64,000 bases of DNA, taken from Bugulina stolonifera (lineage: Eukaryota > Bryozoa > Gymnolaemata > Cheilostomatida > Bugulidae). The translations under genes were made by a program, and so were the position numbers. Each line of letters starts with the position of its first letter. Position 1 is the stretch's first letter. The stretch is taken from the NCBI GenBank assembly GCA_935421135.1, contig OW285187.1, forward strand, positions 8,370,001 through 8,434,000, given 5' to 3'. The notes under the pieces are model-generated. The model worked only from the letters and a program-made list of their open reading frames with translations. It was not told the DNA's origin and searched no databases. Positions 36,501-45,427 of this stretch are shown piece by piece.

Positions 36501-37448
36501 AAGTAAGGTAAAACTTTATAGAATTTGTGATATTTTGTAAATATCACTTCGTAGACGTCAGTTTTGTGACATCAATCTCCCATGCAGAGAAGTTTTGACC
36601 CGTCATTTGTGAAACCGCTACTACCCGTTTTATAGTCATTGGCTGTGCTCATCGCTCTGTCAGCATTTAAACCAATGATCAATCTGATATAGCCTACAAT
36701 GTACGTATAGTATATAATTTACTGTCTCTCAACATGGGGAGGTAAGCCTCCTCATATGCCCAACACTTCCTTGTCAAATTTTCAATATCTATTTTTCCTA
36801 CTTATGAAACGTGATGAAATATGAAGACCTGTCCTCATGTCTTTAACCAATGGTAGGGACCGGGAAGTACAGGAAAACAGGAAGCTAGATTTGGTTCTAT
36901 AGGGCTACTATATTCCTTGTAGTGGCCTGATATCCATGAACATATAGGGAACAATATATACTTAGCTGTTAACTGTTAGCTGAAACTATAAATTCTAACT
37001 ATTTTGCAAGACAGTCATTGCCCAAAGAGCAAAAGATAATATAATACTTGTAATCTTGAAGGCCACTATTGTGCACTCTAGCAGCTAGGGTAATATACTT
37101 ATAGTAAGTTCTGTTATAATTGTAGAGAATACTGGTGGTTGTCCAGCTGTAGTGGAAGCTTCTCCGTTGCAGTCTGAACTGGGTTCCATGGACACATCTA
37201 CACTGGTAAACGGTAACCTTCTGTTAGTTCTGCTTGTTTGGCTGGTTGTTCTCTCTGTCCTGTTTGTCGTTCTGGCTATATGCTCCTGTAAACAGCATCG
37301 GGACCAAACTTTGGATCGGCGAGGTCACATTAACAATCTCCGAGAAGTATATCATACGATGAGTAATGCAAATGTACCATATGAACGGTTTGACAGTCCG
37401 AAGCCAAGCGGCAGTCGTCTTACCAAACACAGGGCGAATTTGATATGA
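18443..37448 (+). CDS. Transmembrane IgGFc-binding / metal-binding / collagen / EGF protein, 22 coding exons, 1503 aa
   Basis: Exons: 18443-18515, 19875-20074, 20695-21526, 21685-21795, 21923-22080, 22356-22515, 22868-23040, 23843-24035, 24344-24550, 24737-24898, 25283-25452, 25907-26107, 26424-26621, 27747-27840, 28717-28935, 29104-29274, 29519-29728, 30161-30283, 32559-32795, 34311-34391, 36259-36474, 37126-37448. They sum to 4512 nt with no internal stop. Domains: signal peptide (1-24), IgGFc-binding domain (about 25-458), DGxDNDCDG segment (459-512), second IgGFc-binding domain (513-946), second DGxDNDCDG segment (947-1000), collagen Gly-X-Y (about 1020-1177), EGF modules (1178-1297 and 1325-1396), transmembrane helix (about 1428-1450), tail of about 53 residues. 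It should be a type I surface protein, possibly linking matrix or mucus to the cell; that role is inferred. I know no named ortholog. Confidence 0.85.
18641..18754 (-). mobile_element. tRNA-derived SINE, copy 1
   Basis: On the minus strand there is an A box TGGTGTAGTGG (18743-18733) and, about 50 bases on, a B box GGGTTCAAACCCC (18685-18673). This is the internal Pol III promoter of a tRNA gene. A tRNA-unrelated 3' body containing GGTATTTTCATGGATGTG follows. The body is shared with a second copy 1 kb away, which marks it as a dispersed SINE and not a functional tRNA. It lies in the first intron of the collagen/EGF gene. Confidence 0.8.
19646..19725 (-). mobile_element. tRNA-derived SINE, copy 2, 5'-truncated or diverged
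   Basis: The minus strand carries the same B box GGGTTCAAACCCC, the flanking GCGATTAGGTGC, and the tail GGTATTTTCATGGAT found in the copy at 18641-18754. The A-box half is not recognisable, so this copy is truncated or eroded. It has the same orientation and lies in the same intron. Confidence 0.75.
19875..22080 (+). CDS. First IgGFc-binding domain (exons 2-5)
   Basis: The domain opens with [11 protein letters not shown], the usual start of the IgGFc-binding N-terminal domain family. Family blocks follow: [48 protein letters not shown] and [18 protein letters not shown]. Most of it sits in one 832-nt exon (20695-21526) that ends at a poor donor, GCAG/GTTCGC, but the join to 21685 preserves phase and homology with the second domain. 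In mammals this domain is found in mucus-associated Fc-gamma-binding protein; ligand binding here is not established. Confidence 0.85.
20146..20324. mobile_element. 179-bp hAT-type MITE
   Basis: The left end CAGAGCCGTTGATTGTGAGA and the right end TCTCACAATAAACGGCTCTG are inverted repeats with one mismatch over 20 bases, and the similarity extends further inward. The element is flanked by the identical 8-bp duplication TTGCCAAG (20138-20145 and 20325-20332). The 8-bp duplication and CAGAG terminus indicate a hAT-derived MITE. It sits in intron 2 of the IgGFc-binding/collagen gene and carries no coding capacity. Confidence 0.9.
20505..20655. repeat. TA/CA-rich low-complexity tract with palindromes
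   Basis: Imperfect repeats of ATATACA and ACATGTA make up this stretch. It includes the hairpin ACATAGATATAATATCTATG near 20559. It lies just upstream of the acceptor of the largest exon. Nothing suggests coding. Confidence 0.6.
22356..22515 (+). CDS. First DGxDNDCDG metal-binding linker (exon 6)
   Basis: The exon encodes [19 protein letters not shown], then KIDEELC and [12 protein letters not shown]. The DGxDNDCDGxxDE pattern is an Asp-rich motif annotated as a putative metal-binding (MopE-type) motif; calcium binding is likely from its Asp spacing but not proven. It separates the two IgGFc-binding domains. Confidence 0.8.
22868..26621 (+). CDS. Second IgGFc-binding domain (exons 7-13)
   Basis: This repeats the first domain: [58 protein letters not shown] and [18 protein letters not shown]. 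It is split into seven exons, whereas the matching part of the first domain is mostly in one. The alternative open reading past the donor at 26107 gives no homologous sequence, so the join to 26424 is preferred. Exon 11 (25283-25452) ends exactly where a 24-bp minisatellite begins. Confidence 0.85.
25443..25752. repeat. 24-bp minisatellite, about 13 copies, overlapping a splice donor
   Basis: The unit AGTCACTCAGGTATAGTAAC plus AGTC repeats with few changes. The first copy covers the last ten bases of exon 11 and its donor (CAG/GTATAG at 25452/25453), so the array was seeded at the exon-intron boundary. Each unit carries a donor-like CAGGTATAG. The length is a multiple of three, and the TAG inside the unit stops the open frame at once, so the array is not coding. 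Confidence 0.95.
27747..28935 (+). CDS. Second metal-binding linker and start of the collagen region (exons 14-15)
   Basis: Exon 14 encodes [19 protein letters not shown] and QIDEEICDG. Exon 15 (28717-28935) continues with [12 protein letters not shown], passes through a Pro/Ser/Thr linker and begins Gly-X-Y repeats with [15 protein letters not shown]. Both exons use phase-1 donors. The first linker is encoded by a single exon; here the motif pair is split by an 876-bp intron. Confidence 0.8.
29104..29728 (+). CDS. Collagen triple-helix region (exons 16-17)
   Basis: Exons 29104-29274 and 29519-29728 encode Gly-X-Y repeats, including [19 protein letters not shown] and [19 protein letters not shown], with charged KGE/EKG triplets. 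Short interruptions such as GLSIKGS occur. The many Gly-Ala-Thr triplets are unusual for animal fibrillar collagens. The region should trimerise in the extracellular space. Both exons are phase 1-1 and could be duplicated or skipped without a frameshift. Confidence 0.85.
30161..36474 (+). CDS. EGF-like, calcium-binding modules (exons 18-21)
   Basis: Exon 18 (30161-30283) encodes one cbEGF starting [14 protein letters not shown]. Exon 19 (32559-32795) encodes [19 protein letters not shown] plus a shortened second module [11 protein letters not shown]. Exon 20 (34311-34391) is a Cys-poor linker with an Ala/Gln run. Exon 21 (36259-36474) encodes [16 protein letters not shown] and a shortened [12 protein letters not shown] module. 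The D-x-D-E-C starts and the GSYYC/GSFYC segments are the calcium-binding EGF pattern. All four exons are phase 1-1. Confidence 0.85.
30975..31275. repeat. 24-bp minisatellite, about 12 copies, intronic
   Basis: The unit TGTAGAAGGGATCAGGTATA plus TACA repeats tandemly, with one disturbed region near 31090-31130. It lies in the 2.3-kb intron between two EGF exons. It is open in several frames because 24 is a multiple of three; this explains the repetitive 151-residue frame, which I do not regard as a gene. Confidence 0.93.
31448..31470. repeat. Poly-G tract
   Basis: A run of G interrupted once by A, in an intron. It could form a G-quadruplex on the plus strand. Length is uncertain in sequencing. 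Confidence 0.7.
37126..37448 (+). CDS. Transmembrane and cytoplasmic exon of the IgGFc-binding/collagen gene
   Basis: The final coding exon begins in phase 1 with [14 protein letters not shown] and a short juxtamembrane stretch. A helix of about 23 residues follows ([20 protein letters not shown]), then Cys residues and a basic stop-transfer KQHRD. The tail of about 53 residues contains EVYHTM and VPYERF, possible tyrosine sites by appearance only. It ends at TGA 37446-37448. Confidence 0.85.
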
Positions 37449-37898
37449 CTCTGCAAATATTCCGCTGCTATTTGTTAAGAATGTTGATTGTTAAGACTAA
37501 TTACTGCACTTTGTGTGATTTTATTTGCTCAAGTTAGAGTTTTGTTTAATATTTTTGTAATATATACATATGTAATATATTGGAACTAATTTTTACTCTC
37601 ATTGTAGAATAGGGGTATTAATGCCCTTGTATGCTTTTATATGTATATTTTACAAAAAATGTCTATTTATAGTTTTCTTATTGTAAACTGTATTACAACC
37701 CAGTTTCATTTGCGCACTAGGTCATAGGCCCTCTCTAATTTTTTTCAAAATTCGCACATTATTAAAAGGATGTAGAACACAGTCTATAGAATTCAGTATT
37801 ATTACCCAATTTTGAGTTTTTTCTGCTTGGAATAGTAGTAACAAATAACAATGTAGGTATATTACTATTTTGAATACTGCTATAATATTGTGTAAAGC

Positions 37899-37904
37899 AA
37901 TAAA
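37899..37904 (+). terminator. Polyadenylation signal, IgGFc-binding/collagen gene
   Basis: AATAAA about 450 bases after the stop codon, in an AT-rich 3' UTR. It is the first canonical hexamer seen downstream of the stop. Confidence 0.5.
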
Positions 37905-39425
37905 ATCCAAGTGTTAGTACTGCAGTACTGTATTATTTTAATTGTGTTGTTGATCATATTTGGGTTCCACACAGTTGACTAGATATACATGTAGATGTAG
38001 TTGATTTATTGTCAGTCATAGGGGTCAACTCACCACCAATGCACTTATTAATGAATCTTATTATTACAAAGATCCTATCACTAGTTAGTTCACCACACTC
38101 TGCCTACTCACTCCTCCATACTTCAACTGCTCAAGTATCTTTAGTACAAAAAGGAGTTGATATTCCTCCTGTAATACTGGCTTGCTTGCTTATTTCTAAT
38201 GCTTGAACCACTCAGGTAAAAATGCAGGACATACTTTGTTCTTTTATATAACCTGCTGTACCTAAGTTCTTGCATGCATTTGGAGCAGGCGTGGTCATTA
38301 TGGTCTTCAACTCCTGCAGAAATTGCTGCTTATTAGCTTCCTTATAATATAGCCCAGGTTCCAACCCAACCCTATGGTTGAATATAAGGTTGCATAATGT
38401 GTAGTAAATGGTCAAAATACTAGTGAGTGTTTAGAAGGCTTAGGTCTAGTGCTACATTTGAGGCGCAGGAATGGCACGGAAGTTGCAATTGAGAAATTCA
38501 GACACATCCTTTGTTGGAGCATGCATATAAATGAAAATCTTGACAAGGAATTTCTCTCATTGCATGATAAGAAAGCATTTTATTTATGATTTACATGCTT
38601 TGTGTGCCAATTTTAATTGTCATGCAGAAAATGCTCTTCCAAAGGTACCATGCAACCTACTCACTGCTAAATTATCATGACAGGAGATACATGACAAGCC
38701 CTCGGGTATCTTGGCCAACCAGACTGTAGTCTGTGTAGGTGTAAACAGACAAATGCATTGCTCACCTTCAAAACTGTGATTGATGCCTATAGCTTGGGAC
38801 TCGGGCTACTCACAAGCCAATGTTACAAACTGTATCAGGATAACATCTGCTATAGTTTGGGTTCACTACTCATATAAATAGGCTGATGGTGGATTTTTTG
38901 TGAGGCTTCCTATTTTTCTATTTTGCCTGAATGCACATATTGACTTCAAACCAAAGCTAATCACTTTGGTTGTAAGTAATGAATTGATTGAAATTTTCAA
39001 AAGATTTAATGAAGTGTTATTGATCAAATCATGTCAAATTTCAACTCATCTAAGTAGAATAAACGTATTATTTGTAATGTCCTGGGGCCACGATTTAAAG
39101 CCACTTTTACAAACAAAAAGTGTGCTAATTGGGATGTAAACTAATGTAGCATTTCCTGCTGGAAGTGAATTGTAATTCCATTAGTTGTTTGCTTAATTTA
39201 CTTCTACACAATATACTGTAGCTTATAATTGAAATTGTATGGTTTGACTGAATATTTATTTTGTACAAGTGACTTATCATCTCTCTGAGAATGTATTTCA
39301 TTGTAGCTGACCATATTTTTCGATTTGGATTTGTAAAAAGTTGACAACTTGCTCCAATGACAACTACATGTAGTATCAACGATACCATACATTAAACCAG
39401 TTGATCAAATGTCTTTTTTTTGCAG

Positions 39426-40152
39426 GTTATGCTATAAAAGGTCTTGGTTTGGGCTGTAGACTTCCTTGGCAAACTGCAGTTGGACTGGAAGGTAATGAAT
39501 TTGCCTGAGAACATGTAACCCATCTTCGCTGACTTTCTTAGCATACCTTGACCTATACTATGGTCTTCACCAATTGGATAAAGTGCAGAGGGCCACATGT
39601 AGTAATAGGACAACCTATAAAGTAAAAAGTAGTAGCATAGATATAATGATTGTAATAAGCTGTAGTGTGTCACGTACACTTCAAAGATAAAAATATATCT
39701 TGTTGCAAGCTTTTTGCCAAGAGTTAGTAAACTATAATAATGCTGATAAATTATGGGTTTTTAATTTTTATCGTCTGAAGGTCTTTTGATCTGCCTTACA
39801 GATGAATATCCTGGTAGAATCACACAGCTGCACATTTCAACATGAAAATGTGGAGATGACAACAAATGTTGCTATGGAAACCTATTCTGGTGAGAACACT
39901 ACTAAGTTCTTCCATGCACTATAAATTATAGAGGTTTCCTTAGTCTGAGATCCTAAAGAATGGTGATTGCTGTGGTATGTCTTGTTGGAGCCAGTTTAGT
40001 AGTGGGTAAATGTAAGATAACCTCAATATTTTGCAGGAAAACTGGGGCAGGAGAAGCAGAGACCCTGGGAGAAGTTGCCTTCTCTTCTCTTAGTAAACTA
40101 CCCCCAACCTACATGTAATTGCCTGATCACATGTTATCAACATTCTTTGTGA
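39426..40152 (+). other. Candidate exons of an unrecognised transcript
   Basis: Three segments have both splice signals or an acceptor plus a stop: 39426-39491 (acceptor TTTTTTGCAG, donor GTAATG), 39802-39889 (acceptor CTTACAG, donor GTGAGA) and 40037-40152 (acceptor TTTTGCAG). The last two can be read from ATG 39802 as a 67-residue frame ending TGA. The first joins in another frame that stops soon. No family is recognised; a noncoding RNA or chance splice signals are equally possible. Confidence 0.2.
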
Positions 40153-40351
40153 CCACTACCCGCTTAACATTCTTTCGAGTAGATGGAAACCAGGCTATTG
40201 GAGGTATTTACTATTTACCGTGCTTTACATTCGTGGCAGTCCCTAAAGTGTTTATAGATGGACTGCTGTACTTGACGAACCTATAATGTACGTAGATACA
40301 TTCGCATTGTACAATAATACTACTACGTATGTTTATACTTTGCTGCAGAAT

Positions 40352-40523
40352 CCAGGCTATGCTATGTTACTATGTGTATATTTAGCTGTGGAGCCCAGGC
40401 TATGCTATGATGCTATGTTTATATCTAGCTGTGGAGCCCAGGCTATGCTATGATGCTATGTGTATATTTAGCTGTGGAGCCCAGGCTATGCTATGATGCT
40501 ATGTGTATATTTAGCTGTGGAAA
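40352..40523. repeat. 43-bp tandem repeat, 4 copies
   Basis: The unit starts CCAGGCTATGCTATGATGCT and continues ATGTGTATATTTAGCTGTGG. Four units fill the stretch exactly, with a few changes in the first. Intergenic. Confidence 0.92.
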
Positions 40524-41273
40524 CTGATTTCTTCATCAACCTAATTCCCTATGTCTTGTAACCAGAGCTCTTACAAGTGAAAGTTTAGGTAAGTCATTAC
40601 TTATAAGAATGTTGAATGATGGGGGAAAGAACAATGTATTGGGAGCTCTTCCTCTTAGACCAACAGAGTTAATGTATTCACCACATTGGCTCCATTGACA
40701 TCTCCAGCACATCTCTAGACTAACGGCATAAGTGACTCCAGGGCCTGAGTAGAGGTTGTATTCTGGGAAATAGTTGGCCAAGTTATACTGTGGTCAAAAT
40801 GTTGAAGAAAAATTTGTCTGAAGAATGTAAAATATCTTTCCTGTTTAATTTCTGCTCTATATTTTAGCAGACTGAGCAGAATTGGAAGACTAAGGGAGTC
40901 AGGGGGTAAGTGGTAAGAATTGGTACAACAGTTGATACAATGGATTTGCTTGGAAAGGAGGTGGGGGGAGGGGCATCTGGGATCTTGAACCTATGATCAC
41001 AATATAGCTTATAAGCCTATTTGGTGCCGACTGTGCTTGAGGCAGGTAACACTACTGGATAGTAAATGAAGTAGCCTTTGTTTTTTCTTTGCAAAAATTG
41101 AAGAGGTAGTTGTCCTCTCTGCTTACTTTGAGTAACCCCCTAACTCAATTGCTCCAGCTGCAAGCATGAATCTCAGTCTATGATTCACAATAGTTGTTAG
41201 TGTAGCAACAAAGTTTCAAATTTTCTACACCAAAATACATTTTCGTTTAGACTGCAAATTTGATGGCTGGTCA

Positions 41274-41333
41274 CTGTCACTCAGACTATAGCGCTGTCAC
41301 TCAGACTATAGCACTGTCACTCAGACTATAGCA
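41274..41333. repeat. 20-bp tandem repeat, 3 copies
   Basis: CTGTCACTCAGACTATAGCA is repeated three times, with a one-base change in the first copy. Intergenic. Confidence 0.9.
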
Positions 41334-42094
41334 AGGCGAAGTAATTCTTGGGACATGATCTCTAACCACTAGGCCTATACCTTACCTGCCGTACATGTTA
41401 TAATAATATAGCATGTCAGTATCTGCTGCAGTGGGTCGTCTTTTATTCGCGAGTCAATCATTTACTTTTTGCATATGTAATTCATTTAACCACTGAAAAA
41501 TGGAGCACTTTGCATAAATAATCGGTAGAATAATCATTCTGTGAATATTCAAAGGTTGTGCTTTAGTTTGTATATATTTGTAATCCATCATTTTAATGTT
41601 TAATCAATATTATATGCCTGTGCATATTTATAGACTATGTTATAGGTTAGCAACTTGACTTCTACTAAAATCAGCAGATATCTGCAAGGTTCCAGGGATC
41701 TGAAGAGAACATGTTACCATATTAAACGAGCCAGTACAACCGCTCTACCCAGGTTAGTGGTACATGCATTGGAATTTGGGATGAAAACAAAAAAATTGAA
41801 ACTTGAATGTTATAGGCCAATATCTAGGCTGGTGTACCTGATGTGTCTATTTATCATGATATGGTAGGTACGTATATTGGAGTACCGGTCTTACTATTAG
41901 ATCATGAGGACAAGAATTTAGGCTATGTATGTACCTAACCTGCTGTGTAGATTGCATAGGGCATATTGTGGAACAGCATGCTATGCTACATGTACAATAT
42001 TATACTATATTGGGCTACATGGAGCATACAACTCTGCTATGAATACAATGTAAGAAATTGTCTTCATGATCTCTGTTATCATCCAGTATTTTAA

Positions 42095-42376
42095 CCAATG
42101 GCCTTGCGAGCTTGCAGAATCAGAGAGTTCAGCCAATCAGTGGGCTGCTAGATATAAACAATGTAGTATGAGTAGCAAGGGTTATAAAGGCTTGTAGATG
42201 ATTACTAAGGTTGGTGGATTGTGACAGTATTTTTGTTCTTTCTCTAAAATCAGCTTTACAATAACATAAATTTAATTACATTCTATTTAGACAATTGGAA
42301 TAATATTTCAGAATCTGCTGTTTGATGCAGGATTAGTTTTACTCTGACTTGCTTGTTTTACCTGCTTCATTGAGAG
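42095..42376 (+). promoter_or_regulatory. Probable promoter and noncoding first exon of the semaphorin gene
   Basis: Two CCAAT boxes (42095-42099 and 42133-42137) precede TATAAA at 42153-42158; a second TATAAAG is at 42183-42189. A strong donor AGAG/GTAAGT lies at 42376/42377. Because the semaphorin exon at 45346 has an acceptor upstream of its ATG, an upstream noncoding exon is needed, and this segment is the best candidate I see. It was not confirmed. Confidence 0.35.
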
Positions 42377-45354
42377 GTAAGTGTATCAACTGAGTAACTT
42401 ATTCTCTTTGGAATATGTTAAATAAATTGATTGTGGAATTATGTAGATATTAGTGGGGATTACTTTATGCTCTCAGTAAAACCATGTATGTATGAATTGC
42501 TAATTATAACACACATGTACATGTAAATGATAAAATGAAATATTTTCTTACTACAAGGGATAAATGCTACAGTACAATACAGCAAACTTTGTACAAGAAT
42601 AGTTGAACATTATACCAGCTAAACATCTACATTGTATATATAATTTCATTCACATACATCACAGGCCTAATTCTAGGAATTGATTATTATTATGTAGACC
42701 TTCTTTGATAGGGCTGATACACCACTTTATTTGGTATTGTAATATTATATACTATGTATGTAGTGCTTCCTTGTTCACATATTTAATTTAGAGATTTATA
42801 TTGTATTTATAAATGAAGTATTATATTAGATAACCTATATTATCTATTGTTCATTATTATGCATAGATAGGCTTGCCCCCAGGTGCCATCAATTCCTAGC
42901 ATTGTCTTCTTGAATAATACAGTCAATATGGTGATATTGAATAACCTAGAGCCCTTGATGCTATCATTATTTTATCCTTTTATTTTCTATTCAATTTCTT
43001 CCCACTAGTGCCTCGACATCAGTCTTTGGTGTCTCCAAATGCAGAAAAAAACATTACTTGGTAGTCAGTGACAACAATAATACAACCTACTCTTATTTTC
43101 CTAGAACTGAACATGCGACAATAGGAACGTAAATAAATAAGGGCCTACTATATATTATATCAACAACTGCATGTATATACAACTATTACAATACTGAGAT
43201 TGTAAAACCTTAGTACATGATTATGAGCAATTAACACCTTAATAGGCTTTCTGATTTTTCTGCATCAATGTAATAAACACAATTAAAAAACCAATAATAA
43301 GGCTATTTATAATAGCTCTATTTTTCTATCTTGTGATTTCTAATTGACGTTTTAGTATTGAACCTCGACAATGAACTGCTTTTACATTTCACACTCTTGT
43401 AGTTAGTAAGTGGCATCAAGTTTGAATTAACAGCCAGCAACCCTGGCCTTTATTAGTACTCAAGATAAATGTCATTTGCATTATAGTATTACATAATATT
43501 GCTTTTCACACAATATTAAAATTATATCTGAATTCATCGACCTGAAATTGAGTCTTCTATTTGGTGCTACACCCCAGAGATATGCTGCTTTTGTCTTGAA
43601 AACTTGCACAAAGTAGGTCTGTCTTGTTTTAGTTAGTGCCATGTCCAGGGTCCAAGTCACATTCAATTGTTGTTAGAATACAGTACATGTATAACATATC
43701 TGGTACTTGTTTGAATATGATGCCTTACCTAGAGCTGACAATTAAACACAACTGATATTCATTAAATATTGTACCAGTGACTTGATTGGAACCAGTGTAC
43801 ACATCAGATAGTAGAGTATGGTCCTATCTCAGTGTGGTTTTCATATGATTCTGTTGATAATCCAAAATTTCACAATAATATGAATGTTCTGACAAATGTA
43901 TCTCCATTAGTGATCAATTTACATCCAGGATCAGATCAAATCAGATGAATCAAGGAATAAGCTGGTAATCAGTACCAAGTCAGCTGTAATAGTCTTGGCA
44001 GTGGTTAACCTTGTTTGGGCTAAGGGCTGGAATAATGACAGTGTTTAGTTTAGTAATAAATAGTAATCAAATAGTAATTGTAAACTTTGGACACCAAAGT
44101 ATAGTTCACAGAAGTACAAGAGGTAGGAGTTGACAAGGGCACACGATTACTATTACCTTTTAGATACTAAATACTAGGAATGCTGTAGGGTACTGTGACA
44201 AGCTGACCTCTGTGATCTTAGTATTGGTGTATTTACTCTGCCAAATATACATGTATTATTTATGGTGTCAGATATATATTTATATAAAACAATAATATAT
44301 AATTTATGGTGTTTGCTCGTCCAATGATGTGAGTATTGAGAGTGTGTCATGCAGGACTGTGCTATAACCAGCTAATCAGTGATCCTAGTATACTGTTCAC
44401 AGTCAGTTAAAGTAGGGTACATAGCTAGTAGAGTTATATACAGAGTCACACACTTGATATTCCTATTACTGGCACAAGACTTTATGCTCTTCTGCACAAT
44501 TGATCAAACCTTCTGTCAAATTCAACATTTCTGGTAAATACAGGCAGTCGATGGAAAGATTTCTTAGAATATCTGCTTGTTCTAATCCACATTCATATAT
44601 AATTCCTACTGACACTGAATTCAAGTTATTAAACACATAAAATTTGAAGTTGTACATGTACACCTACACTACATACTTGCATTGTAGACCTAATATACAT
44701 GTATTATCAAATTAATATAGCCTAGTCAGCTTATATTTCTAATTCTTGTAGCTGGTAAATGGTAAGTGTATGTATATTAATATATTATAGTTTTTCGTAA
44801 GATAAAATTCAAGGATAGAAACATTCAGAGAAATATGAATTGCTTTAGGTAGTAATTAAATATTGTAGGCTATATATAATGTGAGTAGCAGGAACTATAT
44901 CATATTATTCCATTCAGCTATTAGTGTGCCCAGGTGTACCAAAGTGCCTCAACTTTGTTTTTACCTACTTGAGACCAAATGCTTTATATCAATAACTTAT
45001 TGTCACAGCCTAAATTAGGGGCCATTTAGAACAGTTTTTGTTTGCTTGCAATGTGCACATGTTAACCACAATTTTCTGAGTAACATTATATATGTATTAT
45101 ACTAGCAAATAGCATAGAAAGAGGACCTAGAACAGTATTGTTGCAATACTGAAGTTCCCTATCCATTTGACACCCCTTTCCCCATGATGATTTGCAATCA
45201 CCCAGTCGTACAATCACCCCTAATATGGATTCAATCACTGGACCCCCACTCTCAGCTTACTAGCTGATGATATCATACTCTATGCATGTGTCAACCTTCT
45301 ATGCTCTGTGTACTACAAACATATTATATTTCACTTATATTTCAGTTCCAAGGC

Positions 45355-45427
45355 ATGATGGCACAGTATTTGCTGTTGCTGCTCTTGGCTGGAGTACTTC
45401 TGGTGAATGGCTACCCTATATTCAATG
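45355..45427 (+). CDS. Semaphorin alternative first coding exon A (signal peptide)
   Basis: The exon follows a TATTTCAG acceptor at 45345 and encodes MMAQYLLLLLLAGVLLVNG then YPIFN, ending in phase 1 at a GTAAGT donor. It joins exon 53004 to form a Glu codon (ESDAMVFNVG). A second ATG directly follows the first, so initiation at either is possible. It is 7.6 kb from the next shared exon. Confidence 0.7.

Larger units (their letters stand above)
37905..42090. other. Intergenic, between the collagen/EGF gene and the semaphorin gene
   Basis: No recognised gene. It contains two tandem repeats and weak candidate exons, listed separately. The open frames on the minus strand at 39125-39679 and 40536-40781 show no recognisable protein family. 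Confidence 0.5.

Noticed and set aside
40536..40781. An 81-residue minus frame with several Cys and Trp residues
   Set aside because: No family recognised; no clear partner exons on the minus strand.
44466..44663. A 65-residue minus frame with a protein-like appearance
   Set aside because: No family recognised and no flanking exons seen; it may be a relic of a mobile element, but I cannot support a call.
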